From positions 1,048,321 through 1,112,320 of the forward strand of contig NZ_CP012200.1 in the NCBI RefSeq assembly GCF_001484685.1: a DNA stretch of 64,000 bases. Reading direction: 5' to 3'. This DNA comes from Thermococcus sp. 2319x1 (GTDB lineage Archaea; Methanobacteriota_B; Thermococci; Thermococcales; Thermococcaceae). The translations under genes and the position numbers were made by a program. Below, one piece after another: positions 28,421 to 36,448 of the stretch. The notes under the pieces were generated by a model. It made no database searches. It saw only the letters and a list, made by a program, of their open reading frames with translations, and was not told the origin of the DNA. Each line of letters opens with the position of its first letter. The stretch's first letter is position 1.

Positions 28421-29562
28421 GGCAGGAGTTCCTCATTGGCAATTTTTTCGGGGAGGTATTTTCTCGCAACGAACTCCAAACTCTTGTTTGCTAATGCCTG
28501 TTGTTCAATCCTAACCCCCCAATCGAGTGCCAATTTAAGCTGTCTCTGCCATTCCTTGTTCTGGAACCACGGGTAGTTCATCTCCTCTATAATACGCTTG
28601 TAATCCCCGGTTGGGCCGCCTTTCTTGTTCGGCGGAATTCCCTTGAGTTTTTCTGTAACGTTTTCAAGACCGTATTTCTTGATGTCGTCCATCGTCATGC
28701 CAACGAACTTTGCCTCTGGCGTTGCAAGCTTTTCGCTAAGGTAAGCCAGGTTTATTGACCCCTGCTTGATTGTAGAGTAGATGTACCATCCATAAGGGTC
28801 ACCATCGGTAAAGACAATTATCGGCAAACCTTCCTCGTAGTGAAGCCTGTGGATGAGCCTCCTAACGCCTCTTGAAGCCTGTCCTTGAGTGGCAACTATG
28901 AGGGCTTTCTCTTTCTTTGGATACTTTTCTTCTATAAGCCTGTCCGCCATAGCGGCAGTCTCTACCACAAGGACGTAATCCACGTTAATTTCTGGAAACT
29001 CTATGTGCTCCACCGTTCCTGGAACCGCCCATCCACCCATGCCGAGCCTCGAGGCGTTGAACTCATCTTCCCCATCCTTAATAACGATATCCCCGTAAAC
29101 GTATCCCCTTCTGTCCGCAGTTATGTGCATCTCTTCCCTTAAAACACCGAACATTCTCTCCAAGTCCTCTATTATGGGATCGCTCTCGCTCTGATCTTCG
29201 AAGGTGTTTTCCTTCGTACCGGGGATTGTGTGTTTGTTTGCATAATAGGCTTCTCTCAAGCTTGCGTGCTTGCCCTCAGCAACCAATCTCTTTATGTATG
29301 CCGCTATCAAGAGCGTCTGCATAAATCTCCTGGCATGGGCAACGTGGAAGAGATACCTCCTTGAGGTTTTGTTGCCCATCTTAATTAAGCGATCTTTTTC
29401 ATCGAAATAAACGTTGCTGAGGCCTCTTGTAGGAACATCTATAAAGGGATTTCTGCCTACTTTTAGTTCTTCGAGAACTTCTTTTCCAAATTCCTCAAGC
29501 TTTTCAAGGACTTTTTTAGGATTGTAACTGAAGCGTTCCTTAGGTTTTTCACGTTTAAGCAT
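28417..29562 (-). CDS. top6A: DNA topoisomerase VI subunit A (Spo11-like)
   Basis: The 381-residue subunit cuts DNA through a tyrosine and carries a Toprim fold. The Toprim acidic motif is [16 protein letters not shown], and the winged-helix CAP region holds [16 protein letters not shown], whose tyrosine is a candidate nucleophile. With subunit B it relaxes and decatenates DNA as a type IIB enzyme. It overlaps top6B by 8 bases. Confidence 0.95.
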   Translation of the reverse strand: MLKREKPKERFSYNPKKVLEKLEEFGKEVLEELKVGRNPFIDVPTRGLSNVYFDEKDRLIKMGNKTSRRYLFHVAHARRFMQTLLIAAYIKRLVAEGKHASLREAYYANKHTIPGTKENTFEDQSESDPIIEDLERMFGVLREEMHITADRRGYVYGDIVIKDGEDEFNASRLGMGGWAVPGTVEHIEFPEINVDYVLVVETAAMADRLIEEKYPKKEKALIVATQGQASRGVRRLIHRLHYEEGLPIIVFTDGDPYGWYIYSTIKQGSINLAYLSEKLATPEAKFVGMTMDDIKKYGLENVTEKLKGIPPNKKGGPTGDYKRIIEEMNYPWFQNKEWQRQLKLALDWGVRIEQQALANKSLEFVARKYLPEKIANEELLP

Positions 29563-31258
29563 TCTCCTCAGCCTCCAGTGGCTTTTCTTCTATGGTTTCA
29601 AATTTCTTTTCGATAATCTTTATCAGAAGAGTTTTTATTGTATCTTCAGGCTCTCCGGTTAGAATGCTCAAAGCCCTGCTTATCTCTGGAACGTACTTCT
29701 CAAACGTTTTTCTTCTTTTCACCTGATAGAGCTTGCGGTGTTTTCCTCCAATATACTTGGCAAGTCGTCTTGCAACTTCCATTACAGCGAGTCTTACCTC
29801 TTCGTATATCTCCTCTTCACTCGCCACGCTTTGCTTCCCTGTAGAGGTGTAGGGAACGTGCACACTGACTACATTAACCAAAAGCACCAGCGGCGTTCTT
29901 TCGAGATCATCCACTCTGTATCTCTTCCAATCGATATTTCTTACCGCAGAGGTTATAACACATGAACCGGCATCAAAGAGCAGGGGAACCCTGTTAGCGT
30001 ATCTAAGAAGGTCAAAATCACTGCCCAGCTCTCCCCCAAATGCCAAGCCCACCTCTACTTGGAAAGGAATTCCACCACGGTATACTTTGGGAGGTCTTGT
30101 CACAGCGGTTACGAACTCTGGCCTCAAAATTCCTAAAAGTCCTTTTTCTATGTTCTTCTCCCCGATTGGTCTTAATCCATGGGTTGGTGGAGCTAAAAAT
30201 GTCATGTACTTAAACGCCTCTACAATCTCTTCAGCCTCGTGCCAAGTGAGCTTATCCGGAGACTTTTCCATGATTTTTCTGACTTCTCTGAGAACTTTTT
30301 TACCTTTTCCTCCAAAACTTGCAATTATTCCATCAACTTCTCCATCAGCGAGCCTCTTTAGGAGTTGTTCCCTGACATTCTGATCCTCTTCTTCCTTTAT
30401 AAGTCTCAATGCAGTTATATATTTTACAAGCTCGTCTATTTTTTTGTCGCTTATTCTTGAAAACTCTCCTATAAGAAAAGTCCTCACTGTTGTTTTTGTC
30501 GTTCTTCTGGCCATTCTGTAAACGTCATCTGTCATTACTCCCTTTGGGTGAGGTTTCATTTCCTCCGGAGGCTCTGGAACTTCTTCACTGCTTCTCGGAA
30601 AGACTATCAACTTTCCATCGGGCTCTATAAGTTCGATATGGGCGTGAGGATTGGCTATCGCGGTAAGCTTAAGATACCAGTAAGGACCCTGCTTGGAGCG
30701 GATGTAACGAACTTCCTTAACTTCCATTTCTATCCTCGTTCCCCTCCATCCCGTAGGGTTTGGGTGTTTTATCTTTTTGAAAATTTTTCCTTCATTTTTT
30801 TCCACATCTATGCCGACCCAAGCTTCTATTATCTCATCACCACCAGTAGAAGTTATAACTCTGGTGGCTTTTCCACTGGTGATTTGGGCAAACATCACGG
30901 CACCGCTAATACCGATACCCTGCTGACCCCTGCTTTGAATGTTTCTATGAGCCTTTGTACCAGCGAGCATTTTACCAAAGACGTGTGCTATGAACTTTTC
31001 TGGAATTCCAGGGCCGTTGTCTTCAACGATTATTTTATAGTGCTCATTTCCAAGTTCTTCTATCTCGACTCTAACGTAAGGCGGGATACCAGCTTCCTCG
31101 CAAGCGTCCAAAGAGTTCGTTACCGCTTCGTGGATAAGAGTCGTAAAGGAGCGCAGTTTTCCAGTATAGCCAAGCATTGCGGCATTTCTTCTAAAGAATT
31201 CACTGACACTCTGGATTTTAAACTCTTTAAACAGCTTTTCTGCTTCAGAATTCGCCAT
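29555..31258 (-). CDS. top6B: DNA topoisomerase VI subunit B
   Basis: The 567-residue ATPase subunit has a GHKL fold with [17 protein letters not shown] (N box), [18 protein letters not shown] (G1 box) and [15 protein letters not shown] (G2 lid). A transducer domain follows. ATP-driven dimerisation gates DNA passage with subunit A. I chose the ATG at 31258 for family length; a GGGGGG tract lies upstream. It overlaps the KH-protein gene by 14 bases. Confidence 0.95.
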   Translation of the reverse strand: MANSEAEKLFKEFKIQSVSEFFRRNAAMLGYTGKLRSFTTLIHEAVTNSLDACEEAGIPPYVRVEIEELGNEHYKIIVEDNGPGIPEKFIAHVFGKMLAGTKAHRNIQSRGQQGIGISGAVMFAQITSGKATRVITSTGGDEIIEAWVGIDVEKNEGKIFKKIKHPNPTGWRGTRIEMEVKEVRYIRSKQGPYWYLKLTAIANPHAHIELIEPDGKLIVFPRSSEEVPEPPEEMKPHPKGVMTDDVYRMARRTTKTTVRTFLIGEFSRISDKKIDELVKYITALRLIKEEEDQNVREQLLKRLADGEVDGIIASFGGKGKKVLREVRKIMEKSPDKLTWHEAEEIVEAFKYMTFLAPPTHGLRPIGEKNIEKGLLGILRPEFVTAVTRPPKVYRGGIPFQVEVGLAFGGELGSDFDLLRYANRVPLLFDAGSCVITSAVRNIDWKRYRVDDLERTPLVLLVNVVSVHVPYTSTGKQSVASEEEIYEEVRLAVMEVARRLAKYIGGKHRKLYQVKRRKTFEKYVPEISRALSILTGEPEDTIKTLLIKIIEKKFETIEEKPLEAEENA

Positions 31259-31907
31259 AATACATGCCCCCCTCAAGCTCTAAATCCTTTTTTCTTCTTT
31301 CAAGATATTTATAAACAGTTCCGTGGGGGGAACCTTTGGCGAGCTTTTCAATAGCAGTTTTGGCTATTTGGACTTGAATTGGATTTCCAATGATAGCGAC
31401 GGTCTTTCCATAGACACTTATATCCGCTCCGCTCATTTCTTCGATTATCTCCCTCGTCCTGCCCTTCCTACCAATTATTCTCCCTCTAACCCTTGGAAGG
31501 GCATTCTTCTCATTCCCTACAACAACATCTGTCAGGTCAACGACTTCAAGAACCTCACCTTCATTAAGCAGTCTGAATGCCTTCTCTGGAGAGAAGCCCC
31601 TTCCAATAGCCAACACAATATCTCTCGCCTTCCATACCGCCAGAGGATCGTCAGTTTTTTCTGTGGAAGTGATAAATACCTCCCCTGTTTGACTGTCTAC
31701 CTCTATCTTGGTCTTTGTTGCCTCTTCAATCTTTTTCTTTGTCTCGCCCTTTTTCCCTATAACCACTCCAATTCTCTCTTTAGGAATTCTCACAAACTCT
31801 TCCTGCTCGCCTAAGGCCTCAAACTCTTCAATTTCAAAGGACTCCTTTTTTTCTCCCTCTTTGTCTACATACTCATACTTTTTCAGCTTCTCTTCAAACC
31901 CATCCAT
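31245..31907 (-). CDS. Archaeal KH-domain RNA-binding protein (Pno1/Krr1-like)
   Basis: The 220-residue protein has two KH domains. The first has GVVIGKKGETKKKIEE, and the second GRIIGRKGRTREIIEEMSG. This is the archaeal relative of eukaryotic Pno1/Dim2 and Krr1, which act in small-subunit maturation near the 3' end of 16S rRNA. Its position between RIO1 and aIF1A on one side and Topo VI on the other fits a ribosome-assembly role for the first half of this cluster. The ATG at 31907 follows GGTGAT. Confidence 0.88.
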   Translation of the reverse strand: MDGFEEKLKKYEYVDKEGEKKESFEIEEFEALGEQEEFVRIPKERIGVVIGKKGETKKKIEEATKTKIEVDSQTGEVFITSTEKTDDPLAVWKARDIVLAIGRGFSPEKAFRLLNEGEVLEVVDLTDVVVGNEKNALPRVRGRIIGRKGRTREIIEEMSGADISVYGKTVAIIGNPIQVQIAKTAIEKLAKGSPHGTVYKYLERRKKDLELEGGMYYGEF

Positions 31908-31908
31908 T

Positions 31909-32685
31909 TCAATCACCCGCTAGCTCTCTAAACTTTTCCTCAAGATTATCAACTGCCACTCCCTTTTTGGCGAAGTAATTGATGACATTTCTCAAATCAC
32001 GATAGAGCAGTGAGAGCGCCATTCTGTTCCTCTTCACCGTCGCCTGAGACCAGTCAATTATTACCGGCTTATCCCAGATTAGGATGTTGTACTCACTCAA
32101 ATCTCCATGGACCATATCCCCTCTCTTCCAGAGTTTTTCAATTGAATCCATGGCAAAGTTATAGAGCTCCTCAAATTCTTCTTTAGTGAGTTCTTTTTCC
32201 GCGTCTTTTAATCTTGGAGCGGGGTGTTCATCCCCGATGAACTCCATTATGAGGACGTTATTGCCGAACGCTATTGGTTCTGGAGCCCTAACAGCGTATT
32301 TCATTGCCCTCTGGAGATTTTTAAATTCCCTCCTAGTCCATACAAAGACCAGCTTTCTGATGTCTTTTGGTAGATAGCCAATTCTTGGATCCGCTGCCAA
32401 ATACTCCCATATTCTCCTAAATTCGGTTGTATAGGTACGATAGATTTTAACAGCAATAGGATTGCCATCGGCATCGATACCCCTAAACACATTCGCCTCC
32501 TTTCCCGTTGAAATCACACCAAGCAGTTTTTCTATGTTTCCCCTTCGATGGAAGTAGGAAAGTGTGCTGATGGTGGTTCTATCAAATACCTCACTAAACA
32601 CTTTATAGAGTTCACTATCCTTTTCTCTACGCTCTTCTAATCCCAGAATCTGCGATATCTCCTTATCTATGTCTGGGATCTTCAT
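31909..32685 (-). CDS. rio1: RIO1-type serine protein kinase
   Basis: The 258-residue atypical kinase has the P-loop STGKEANVFRG, the ATP-binding lysine in PIAVKIYRT, the catalytic loop VHGDLSEYNILIWD and the metal-binding VIIDWSQA. The STGKEA signature and the absence of a winged helix distinguish it from RIO2. RIO1 acts as an ATPase in late 40S/30S subunit maturation. It overlaps or closely abuts aIF1A upstream and the KH protein downstream. Confidence 0.94.
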   Translation of the reverse strand: MKIPDIDKEISQILGLEERREKDSELYKVFSEVFDRTTISTLSYFHRRGNIEKLLGVISTGKEANVFRGIDADGNPIAVKIYRTYTTEFRRIWEYLAADPRIGYLPKDIRKLVFVWTRREFKNLQRAMKYAVRAPEPIAFGNNVLIMEFIGDEHPAPRLKDAEKELTKEEFEELYNFAMDSIEKLWKRGDMVHGDLSEYNILIWDKPVIIDWSQATVKRNRMALSLLYRDLRNVINYFAKKGVAVDNLEEKFRELAGD

Positions 32686-32691
32686 AAGCCA

Positions 32692-33033
32692 TCACAGAGT
32701 TAAGCCGCCGGTAAGGAAATCCTGGGTGATCTTGTTCTTTCTGATAAGCCAGTCAACCTGAGTCTTCGTATAGCGGTAAACTATGTCTCCCCTTTCGTCG
32801 CTTTGCACTTCCCAGGGGTGAACTATAACCACATCCCCAACTCTAATCCACATCTTCTTTCTCAGCTTCCCCGGTATCCTGCACCTTCTAACCTTTCCGT
32901 CCGAGCATCTAACGTCCATCCATCCTGAGCCTAGAGCTTGCTCCACTATCCCGAACACCTGGTTATCCTTTGGGAGAGGAACTCTGATAACTTCCTCCCC
33001 CTCAACAGTTCTATTTTTATCGTTTCTTGGCAT
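32692..33033 (-). CDS. eif1a: Translation initiation factor aIF1A
   Basis: The 113-residue OB-fold factor binds the A site of the small subunit with aIF1 and helps start selection. The family segment [19 protein letters not shown] and [17 protein letters not shown] are present. The ATG at 33033 has GGTG six bases upstream; a longer frame to 33105 adds a non-conserved leader. This is the first gene of the long leftward cluster that ends at 26011. Confidence 0.94.
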   Translation of the reverse strand: MPRNDKNRTVEGEEVIRVPLPKDNQVFGIVEQALGSGWMDVRCSDGKVRRCRIPGKLRKKMWIRVGDVVIVHPWEVQSDERGDIVYRYTKTQVDWLIRKNKITQDFLTGGLTL

Positions 33034-33210
33034 AAACATCACCCCCCATAGTTTATTTGATAACCTTATAAGCCTAAGCTTTTTGCAAATATTTTCCACT
33101 ATCAATTAATTGGGATGTTTTTAAAATTTTTGCATGAACTCATTTAAACATCCATAAAGTTGAAAAGGGGAAGAGCCTAAACTCCAGTTACGGAAAGAGG
33201 GGGATGAGAT

Positions 33211-34374
33211 ATGAAAGAAACAATACTCCTCACGGGCCCTCCTCTTAACGGACGGGATGAATATGCTGAAAAGGCATTAAAGCTTGCAAAAAGTGAGAGC
33301 TTTCAGTATTATCACGTGTTTGACTATCTGAAGGAAGTCGGAAGAGAAAAGGGCGTCAAAATTACAAGAAAAAACGTTTTAGACTTTGCGATAAGCCATC
33401 CGGATTTGATGAACAGCATTCGCGACGAGGCGTTCAAGAGGATAAAGGAAGAAATAGAGGAGAGTGAAAAGACCTTTCACTTAGTCTCAACTCCAGCCCT
33501 ATTTAGATGGGGAAGTGGGAGCGTTTTAGGTTTTACCCTAAGCAACTTAAAACTCCTAAGGCCGAGCAGAGTTATAATCATGCTGGACGACATTTTGAGC
33601 GTCAGGAGAAGAATAATCCACGATAAAGAATGGTTTGAGCGCTTTGGAGAAGACAAAGAGAACATTAAGCTCACAACCCTTGTAATGTGGCGTGAAGATG
33701 CCATAAACCACGTGAAAACCCTCGTGCATGAACTCAACAAGGAGGGGGTTCAGGTTAGGTATGTCCTTCATTTTGGAATTAGACACCCACCCCAGACGTT
33801 TATAGACTTAATTTTCCACGAAAAAGAAAAACCCTTGGTGTACCTAAGCTATCCCATGACAGGGCACGAGGAGGAATACTACCATAGGGTTAGGGGATTT
33901 TACGAGAAGCTCAGCAGACACTTTACCGTCTTAGATCCGGGAGCGCTTGACGACTGGTGGATTGTTGCAGAGTATGACGCCCAAGTAGAGAAAAACCCAG
34001 AAGTGCAGAGGATAAAAATCAAGAACATCTGGGATGGTGAAGAAATAGAAGAGCTCGACAGAGAGGATATAGAACAAGCCACCGATATTTTAAGGAGACA
34101 GCTTGTTGAGAGGGATTTCAACTTGGTGGATGTGAGCAAGGCCATAGCGGTTTATCACTATGCTCAGGGAGTTTCCGCTGGAGTTATAAGTGAGATGGCA
34201 GAGGCTTATAGAACTCTGGGAGCAATTTACCTCTACTACCCGTTTAAAAAGAGGCCAAGTCCGTTCATGGAGTTTTACGGCATGCAGAATCCCTCAAGGA
34301 GGACTATGTTCAAGGACGAGGACGAGATGATCCAAGCCATGGTTGAAGAGAAGGAGTACTGGACGAAAGCTTAG
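33211..34374 (+). CDS. Two-part protein: P-loop kinase-like domain plus nucleotide-sugar-hydrolase-like domain
   Basis: The 387-residue protein starts with TILLTGPPLNGRDEYAEKAL, which looks like a P-loop of the adenylate-kinase type in which the usual GKT/S lysine is replaced (NGRDE). The second half, from PLVYLSYPMTGHEEEYYHRV through SAGVISEMAEAYRTLGAIYLYYP, resembles nucleoside 2-deoxyribosyltransferase-like folds. No close functional name can be given. The ribosome binding site is GGGGGATGAGAT. It converges on the ABC ATPase, overlapping by 4 bases. Confidence 0.65.
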   Translation: MKETILLTGPPLNGRDEYAEKALKLAKSESFQYYHVFDYLKEVGREKGVKITRKNVLDFAISHPDLMNSIRDEAFKRIKEEIEESEKTFHLVSTPALFRWGSGSVLGFTLSNLKLLRPSRVIIMLDDILSVRRRIIHDKEWFERFGEDKENIKLTTLVMWREDAINHVKTLVHELNKEGVQVRYVLHFGIRHPPQTFIDLIFHEKEKPLVYLSYPMTGHEEEYYHRVRGFYEKLSRHFTVLDPGALDDWWIVAEYDAQVEKNPEVQRIKIKNIWDGEEIEELDREDIEQATDILRRQLVERDFNLVDVSKAIAVYHYAQGVSAGVISEMAEAYRTLGAIYLYYPFKKRPSPFMEFYGMQNPSRRTMFKDEDEMIQAMVEEKEYWTKA

Positions 34375-35045
34375 AGCAATCCATATTCTCTAAGAATCTC
34401 TGAAATTTCCTCAGGAGTCCCATTTGCCTTTATTTTTCCTCCGGAGAAAAAGATAACAAAATCAGCAAGGGGGAGTAAAGGACGCCATATGTGAGAGATT
34501 ACAACAAAGTTACTCTCTTCGGCTTTTGATGATAAAAGTTCTATGACTTGCTTCATGCCATCCACATCAATATTCACAAGAGGTTCATCAAGAAAAATAA
34601 GATCCGGATCTCCGAGAAAAGCTTGAGCCAAACCCACTCTTTTCAGCATTCCTGCAGAATACTCCCTAGTTAATCGATTTATGAAACTTCCAAGTTCAAA
34701 CTCATTGCAAATTCTTTGAATTTCCCTTTTTTCAAGCTCTTTAATCTCCGCAATAGTCTCTAACCATTCTCTTGCAGAACGAAATGGTGGAAGTGCTGGA
34801 GGGTCAAAAGAGACCCCTATTCTCCTTTTGACTTCTTCATCACTCCATGGGTCTTTTCCAAGCACTTCTACTTTTCCTGCTGTTGGTCTGTAAACTCCCA
34901 CGGCTATCTTCAAAAATGTGCTTTTGCCCCCACCATTTGGGCCAATTATGAGAGTAAACCCTTTAGGAATTCTTACACTAACATTTTCAAGGGCAGTTAT
35001 TTTTCCAAATCTTTTTGTTAATTTTTCAGCAGTTATTATTGCCAT
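34371..35045 (-). CDS. ABC transporter ATP-binding protein
   Basis: The 224-residue ATPase has Walker A IGPNGGGKSTFLKI, a signature-like EYSAGMLKRVGLAQAF, Walker B DLIFLDEPLVNIDVDG and the switch histidine VVISHIWRPLL. It is the last gene of an operon with a small extracytoplasmic protein and a permease, which was interrupted by the mobile element at 35556. Without an intact permease C-terminus the complex is probably impaired. Confidence 0.88.
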   Translation of the reverse strand: MAIITAEKLTKRFGKITALENVSVRIPKGFTLIIGPNGGGKSTFLKIAVGVYRPTAGKVEVLGKDPWSDEEVKRRIGVSFDPPALPPFRSAREWLETIAEIKELEKREIQRICNEFELGSFINRLTREYSAGMLKRVGLAQAFLGDPDLIFLDEPLVNIDVDGMKQVIELLSSKAEESNFVVISHIWRPLLPLADFVIFFSGGKIKANGTPEEISEILREYGLL

Positions 35046-35481
35046 TCTTTTCCCTCCAGATTAGTAATGAAAGAAGCAACGCAAAGAGGGTTCCAAGAGA
35101 ATACTCTAATTTTAAAATTTCTCTCGATGGCAAAATTTTGATACTCTTTAATGTACAGCTTGGCATAGACCCTTCATAAGAAAAGTAATAAGGCCCAGAA
35201 TGGGGGATGAAGAGAACTTCTTTTGCAGTTCCATAGCTTCGGATGCTATTTAGCTCTTCCTCTGTCTCGGGGTCTATTACTTTTACTTCAAAAAAGGCAT
35301 TGTTTTGGGAAAAACAAGTGATCTCAACAAGCATAGAAGAAGGGGCTACAAAATAAGCGTACCCATTTTCAAAAAACATCAACTGTCCCCCCAGCGGTTT
35401 CTCCTTGTTAAGATGCTGTACACCCATAATGGCAAGGGTAGAAACAAGGAAGGTGAGAAGTAGGACATTGCCCATTCTCAT
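35026..35481 (-). CDS. Extracytoplasmic protein with N- and C-terminal membrane helices
   Basis: The 151-residue protein has an N-terminal helix (about 3-20), a beta-rich outer region with two cysteines and PYYFSYEGSMPSCTL, and a C-terminal helix (about 128-144) with a basic end. It is part of the ABC operon. Its start at 35481 overlaps by ATGA the ancestral stop of the permease gene, whose tail is now separated from its body by the mobile element. It overlaps the ATPase gene by 20 bases. Confidence 0.65.
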   Translation of the reverse strand: MRMGNVLLLTFLVSTLAIMGVQHLNKEKPLGGQLMFFENGYAYFVAPSSMLVEITCFSQNNAFFEVKVIDPETEEELNSIRSYGTAKEVLFIPHSGPYYFSYEGSMPSCTLKSIKILPSREILKLEYSLGTLFALLLSLLIWREKNGNNNC

Positions 35482-35547
35482 CTCACATCCCTCCATTCAC
35501 CTAAAATAAGATAAGCAGAAAGAGCCAAGAGCGGTATAAAAACTCCC
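35478..35547 (-). pseudogene. Severed C-terminal tail of the ABC permease
   Basis: On the minus strand these bases encode a membrane tail ending GVFIPLLALSAYLILGEWRD-VR and a TGA that overlaps the next start. Joined across one copy of the 8-bp duplication with the sequence at 40449 and beyond, it continues the frame IKTLTPW from the permease body. It is therefore the end of the gene at 40457-41122, cut off by the insertion. Confidence 0.75.
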
Positions 35548-35607
35548 CATGGAGTGGTTCTGTTGAAACATTGGGTGTTGCAAATAAGGTGTTGCATGTG
35601 TGGTGGT
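35548..35607. repeat. Left target duplication (35548-35555) and 52-bp terminal inverted repeat
   Basis: CATGGAGT at 35548-35555 is directly followed by the 52-bp repeat 35556-35607 that begins GGTTCTGTTGAA. The repeat matches the right end (40389-40440) inverted at 44 of 52 positions by my count. It contains two copies of GGTGTTGCA. The tip matches IS6-family ends. Confidence 0.9.
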
Positions 35608-35612
35608 AAAAA

Positions 35613-36071
35613 TTAAAGTTGATTCTTATGGAACTCCAAGCTTTTCTTAAGCAGATCTAACCATTTGTTGTTGCCTAAGTTTAAGTCGATTCCTGCTTCT
35701 TCTGCTGGAGTTTTACCATTTAAGCTCATGTGAGGTCTGATGAAGTTGTAGTAGATCATGTGTACCGCAATTATTGGTGTATTTTCAACCTTCAAACCTC
35801 TCATAACTTTCTCTCTATCCCTTATCGTACCATGTAATCTTTCAACCAAGTTGTTGTTTAGCTGACCTTTCCATCTAACACCGCTAATGTGCTTGCAACT
35901 TCTGTGATGATTCCAAAATTCTTTGTTAAATGCTTTATGATAAACGCCTAAACCATCTGTTACTACAAACTTTGGCTTTTTCTTCCCAATTTGCTTAGCA
36001 ATTCTGAATCCTCTTCTAGCATCTTCAATTTTCCTTTCCTTTGAAATTATACTTGCAAGTTGAAATCTAGT
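35613..36071 (-). pseudogene. IS6-family transposase, C-terminal half only
   Basis: The open frame contains KPKFVVTDGLGVYHKAF (catalytic Asp of the DDE triad), NNNLVERLHGTIRDREKVMR (catalytic Glu and the basic helix) and YYNFIRPHMSLNGKTPAEEA, all typical of IS6-family transposases. The N-terminal HTH and the first Asp are missing; the frame is closed upstream by a stop at 36072-36074. The stop codon lies six bases inside the left terminal repeat. It cannot be active alone. Confidence 0.85.
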
Positions 36072-36121
36072 TTAATGCTAGCCAAAATCTTACCTATTTA
36101 AAATTTTCTGCAAAATTTTAA

Positions 36122-36191
36122 GATCTGTCCACGTAGGGGGATAAAGCTTATATATGGGATATTTAAGCCTTTCGCACAAAGTGGACAGATC
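36122..36191. promoter_or_regulatory. 11-bp inverted repeat bracketing the restriction operon promoter
   Basis: GATCTGTCCAC at 36122-36132 and its exact complement GTGGACAGATC at 36181-36191 flank a TATA element (CTTATATATGG, about 36148-36157) and a second A/T-rich box (ATATTTAAGCC). The right arm lies where transcription toward the AbrB-like gene should begin. This could be an operator for the AbrB-like protein, or the ends of a small inserted element. No other function is evident. Confidence 0.55.
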
Positions 36192-36253
36192 CAAATTTTA
36201 CACCAAAAACTTTGTAAATAATTTTACCTAATATTTATGATAGGTGATTGGCA

Positions 36254-36448
36254 ATGGGAGAAATCACTATGCTTACCAAAGCTACATCGAAAAGCAAATC
36301 CTTAAGAACCACTATTCCTATGGGCATTGTCAAGCAATTTAATCTTTCAGAAGGGGATAAGCTAAACTGGGAAATTAGAGCAGAGGGTGGAGAGCTTATA
36401 ATTGTCGTAAGACCATTAAAAGAAAAGAAAGGTGGTAGACATGGATAA
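36254..36448 (+). CDS. AbrB/SpoVT-type DNA-binding protein
   Basis: The 64-residue protein has the swapped-hairpin AbrB pattern: KSKSLRTTIPMGIVKQFNLSEGDKLNWEI followed by ELIIVVRPLKEKK. (Only parts of the motif are quoted: SLRTTIPMGIVKQF and GDKLNWEI.) It is probably the transcription regulator of the restriction-modification genes, or an antitoxin-like partner. The ATG at 36254 has GGTGAT five bases upstream. It overlaps the next gene by 8 bases. Confidence 0.82.
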   Translation: MGEITMLTKATSKSKSLRTTIPMGIVKQFNLSEGDKLNWEIRAEGGELIIVVRPLKEKKGGRHG

